From Mycobacterium interjectum (GTDB taxonomy: Bacteria; Actinomycetota; Actinomycetes; Mycobacteriales; Mycobacteriaceae), in assembly GCA_002102225.1 (NCBI GenBank), contig LQPB01000028.1, positions 148,062 through 212,061 of the forward strand: DNA of 64,000 nucleotides, given 5' to 3'. The stretch's first letter is position 1. The number at the start of each line of letters is the position of its first letter. A model generated the notes under the pieces. That model was not told the origin of the DNA and did no database searches. It saw only the letters and a list, made by a program, of their open reading frames with translations. Shown one piece after another: positions 63,542 through 64,000 of the stretch. The position numbers were made by a program, and so were the translations under genes.

Positions 63542-64000
63542 TTACAAGAGCCCGTTATTCCCGGGTACACCGAGCAGCAGCCCGCCGGTGCCGCCTACGC
63601 CGACGGTGCCGTTGGCGAAGTAGCTGTTGCCGCCGGCGCCGCCGTTGCCGATCAGCTGGGCATTGCCGCCATCTCCGCCTTTAGATTGGCCAACGGCTGT
63701 GAACTCAGCGGCGCCGGCGCTCCCGCCGGCTCCGCCGTTGCCGATCAAGGCGGCGTTGCCGCCTTGGCCGCCGTTGCCGGACGTCGCTCCGCTGCCCCCG
63801 GCGCCTCCGCCGCCGCCGTTGCCGAACAGCCCCGTGGCGTTGCCGCCGGCGCCGCCGGTGCCGCCCGCTGCGCCGAGGGACTGTCCCCCGCTGCCGCCGT
63901 GGCCGCCGTCGCCAATCAGCCCGGAATTCCCGCCGCTGCCACCGGGCTGGCCGACGCTGCCGGCGCCGCCGGAGCCGCCGCCGCCGCTCAGCATCCCGCC
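63542..64000 (-). CDS. PE_PGRS-type protein, C-terminal fragment (5' part outside window)
   Basis: The last 152 codons, on the minus strand, of a Gly-Ala/Gly-Asn repeat protein: units of GGAGG, GNGGAGG and LIGNGGAGG, ending GVPGNNGLL. This is the PGRS pattern of mycobacterial PE_PGRS proteins, which are exported by type VII secretion and cell-envelope associated. The PE domain would lie beyond the window. It converges on the Rv3195-like gene, 24 bp apart. Confidence 0.85.
   Translation of the reverse strand, partial: GGMLSGGGGSGGAGSVGQPGGSGGNSGLIGDGGHGGSGGQSLGAAGGTGGAGGNATGLFGNGGGGGAGGSGATSGNGGQGGNAALIGNGGAGGSAGAAEFTAVGQSKGGDGGNAQLIGNGGAGGNSYFANGTVGVGGTGGLLLGVPGNNGLL

Noticed and set aside
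63542..64000. Non-coding GC repeat array at the right edge
   Set aside because: The repeat translates without stops into the Gly-rich PGRS pattern with a proper stop codon, so it is a coding PE_PGRS tail.

Overview
The window is high-GC actinobacterial DNA from a slow-growing Mycobacterium. The evidence is dosR/dosS, an otsB1 with a GH65 tail, Acg-family nitroreductases, Rv2004c-, Rv2030c- and Rv3193c/Rv3194c/Rv3195-like genes, and a PE_PGRS-type glycine-repeat gene cut by the right edge. The PGRS repeats argue for a lineage that carries PE_PGRS genes. Species cannot be fixed from this sequence alone.

Region 1 (1-37.3 kb) is one long dormancy (DosR) gene cluster. After the end of ppsA it holds a nitroreductase plus two ketosynthase-III genes; an Rv2004c-like kinase and a universal stress protein (USP); otsB1; more USPs with GNAT and SpoIIAA-like genes; a USP-USP-dosR-dosS unit; pfkB with an Rv2030c-like fusion protein; a nitroreductase-DUF1918-small protein unit; an acyl-CoA synthetase-pyruvate dehydrogenase (E1a, E1b, E2)-acyl carrier protein operon; a nitroreductase with a flavin-binding protein; and a nine-gene leftward operon of nitroreductase, group 3b-type NiFe hydrogenase, maturation protease, slipin, TspO and a DUF2156 membrane protein. 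I aligned intergenic segments by eye to the published DosR consensus TTSGGGACTWWAGTCCCSAA and found boxes upstream of most units, several as pairs 21-22 bp apart. DosS keeps its haem His, distal Tyr and phospho-acceptor His, so the sensor-regulator pair probably controls its own neighbourhood. Together the genes cover hypoxic H2/NAD(P)H turnover, acetyl-CoA supply, trehalose and sugar-phosphate metabolism, flavoenzymes and stress proteins. A two-subunit ketosynthase and a lone ACP suggest an undescribed acyl-condensing activity.

Region 2 (37.3-43.6 kb) has a Kef/CPA2-type antiporter, a haemophore-like secreted protein, a small secreted protein with a duplicated Cys motif, a repeat-rich acidic protein, and two small regulons. 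One is MarR with a quinone oxidoreductase, sharing a CTTCGA-NN-TCGAAG operator. The other is TetR with DUF1772/NIPSNAP/DUF4267 genes, with a paired TAGCAACGCTA operator.

Region 3 (about 43.6-51.6 kb) looks like an accessory island ending at an initiator tRNA-Met gene. It contains gene scraps, a PucR-type regulator, an alpha/beta hydrolase, a benzoylformate-decarboxylase-like enzyme, a GlcD-GlcE-type fusion oxidase, an internally deleted esterase and a cytochrome P450. The content fits catabolism of a 2-hydroxy acid such as mandelate. No integrase or transposase is visible.

Region 4 (51.7-64 kb) has a truncated DsbA-family gene overlapping an HxlR regulator, a CMD-family protein, a cupin, two paralogous HD proteins flanking a nitroreductase, a GATase1/AraC regulator, an F420-type LLM oxidoreductase, the conserved Rv3193c-Rv3194c-Rv3195 block and the PE_PGRS fragment.
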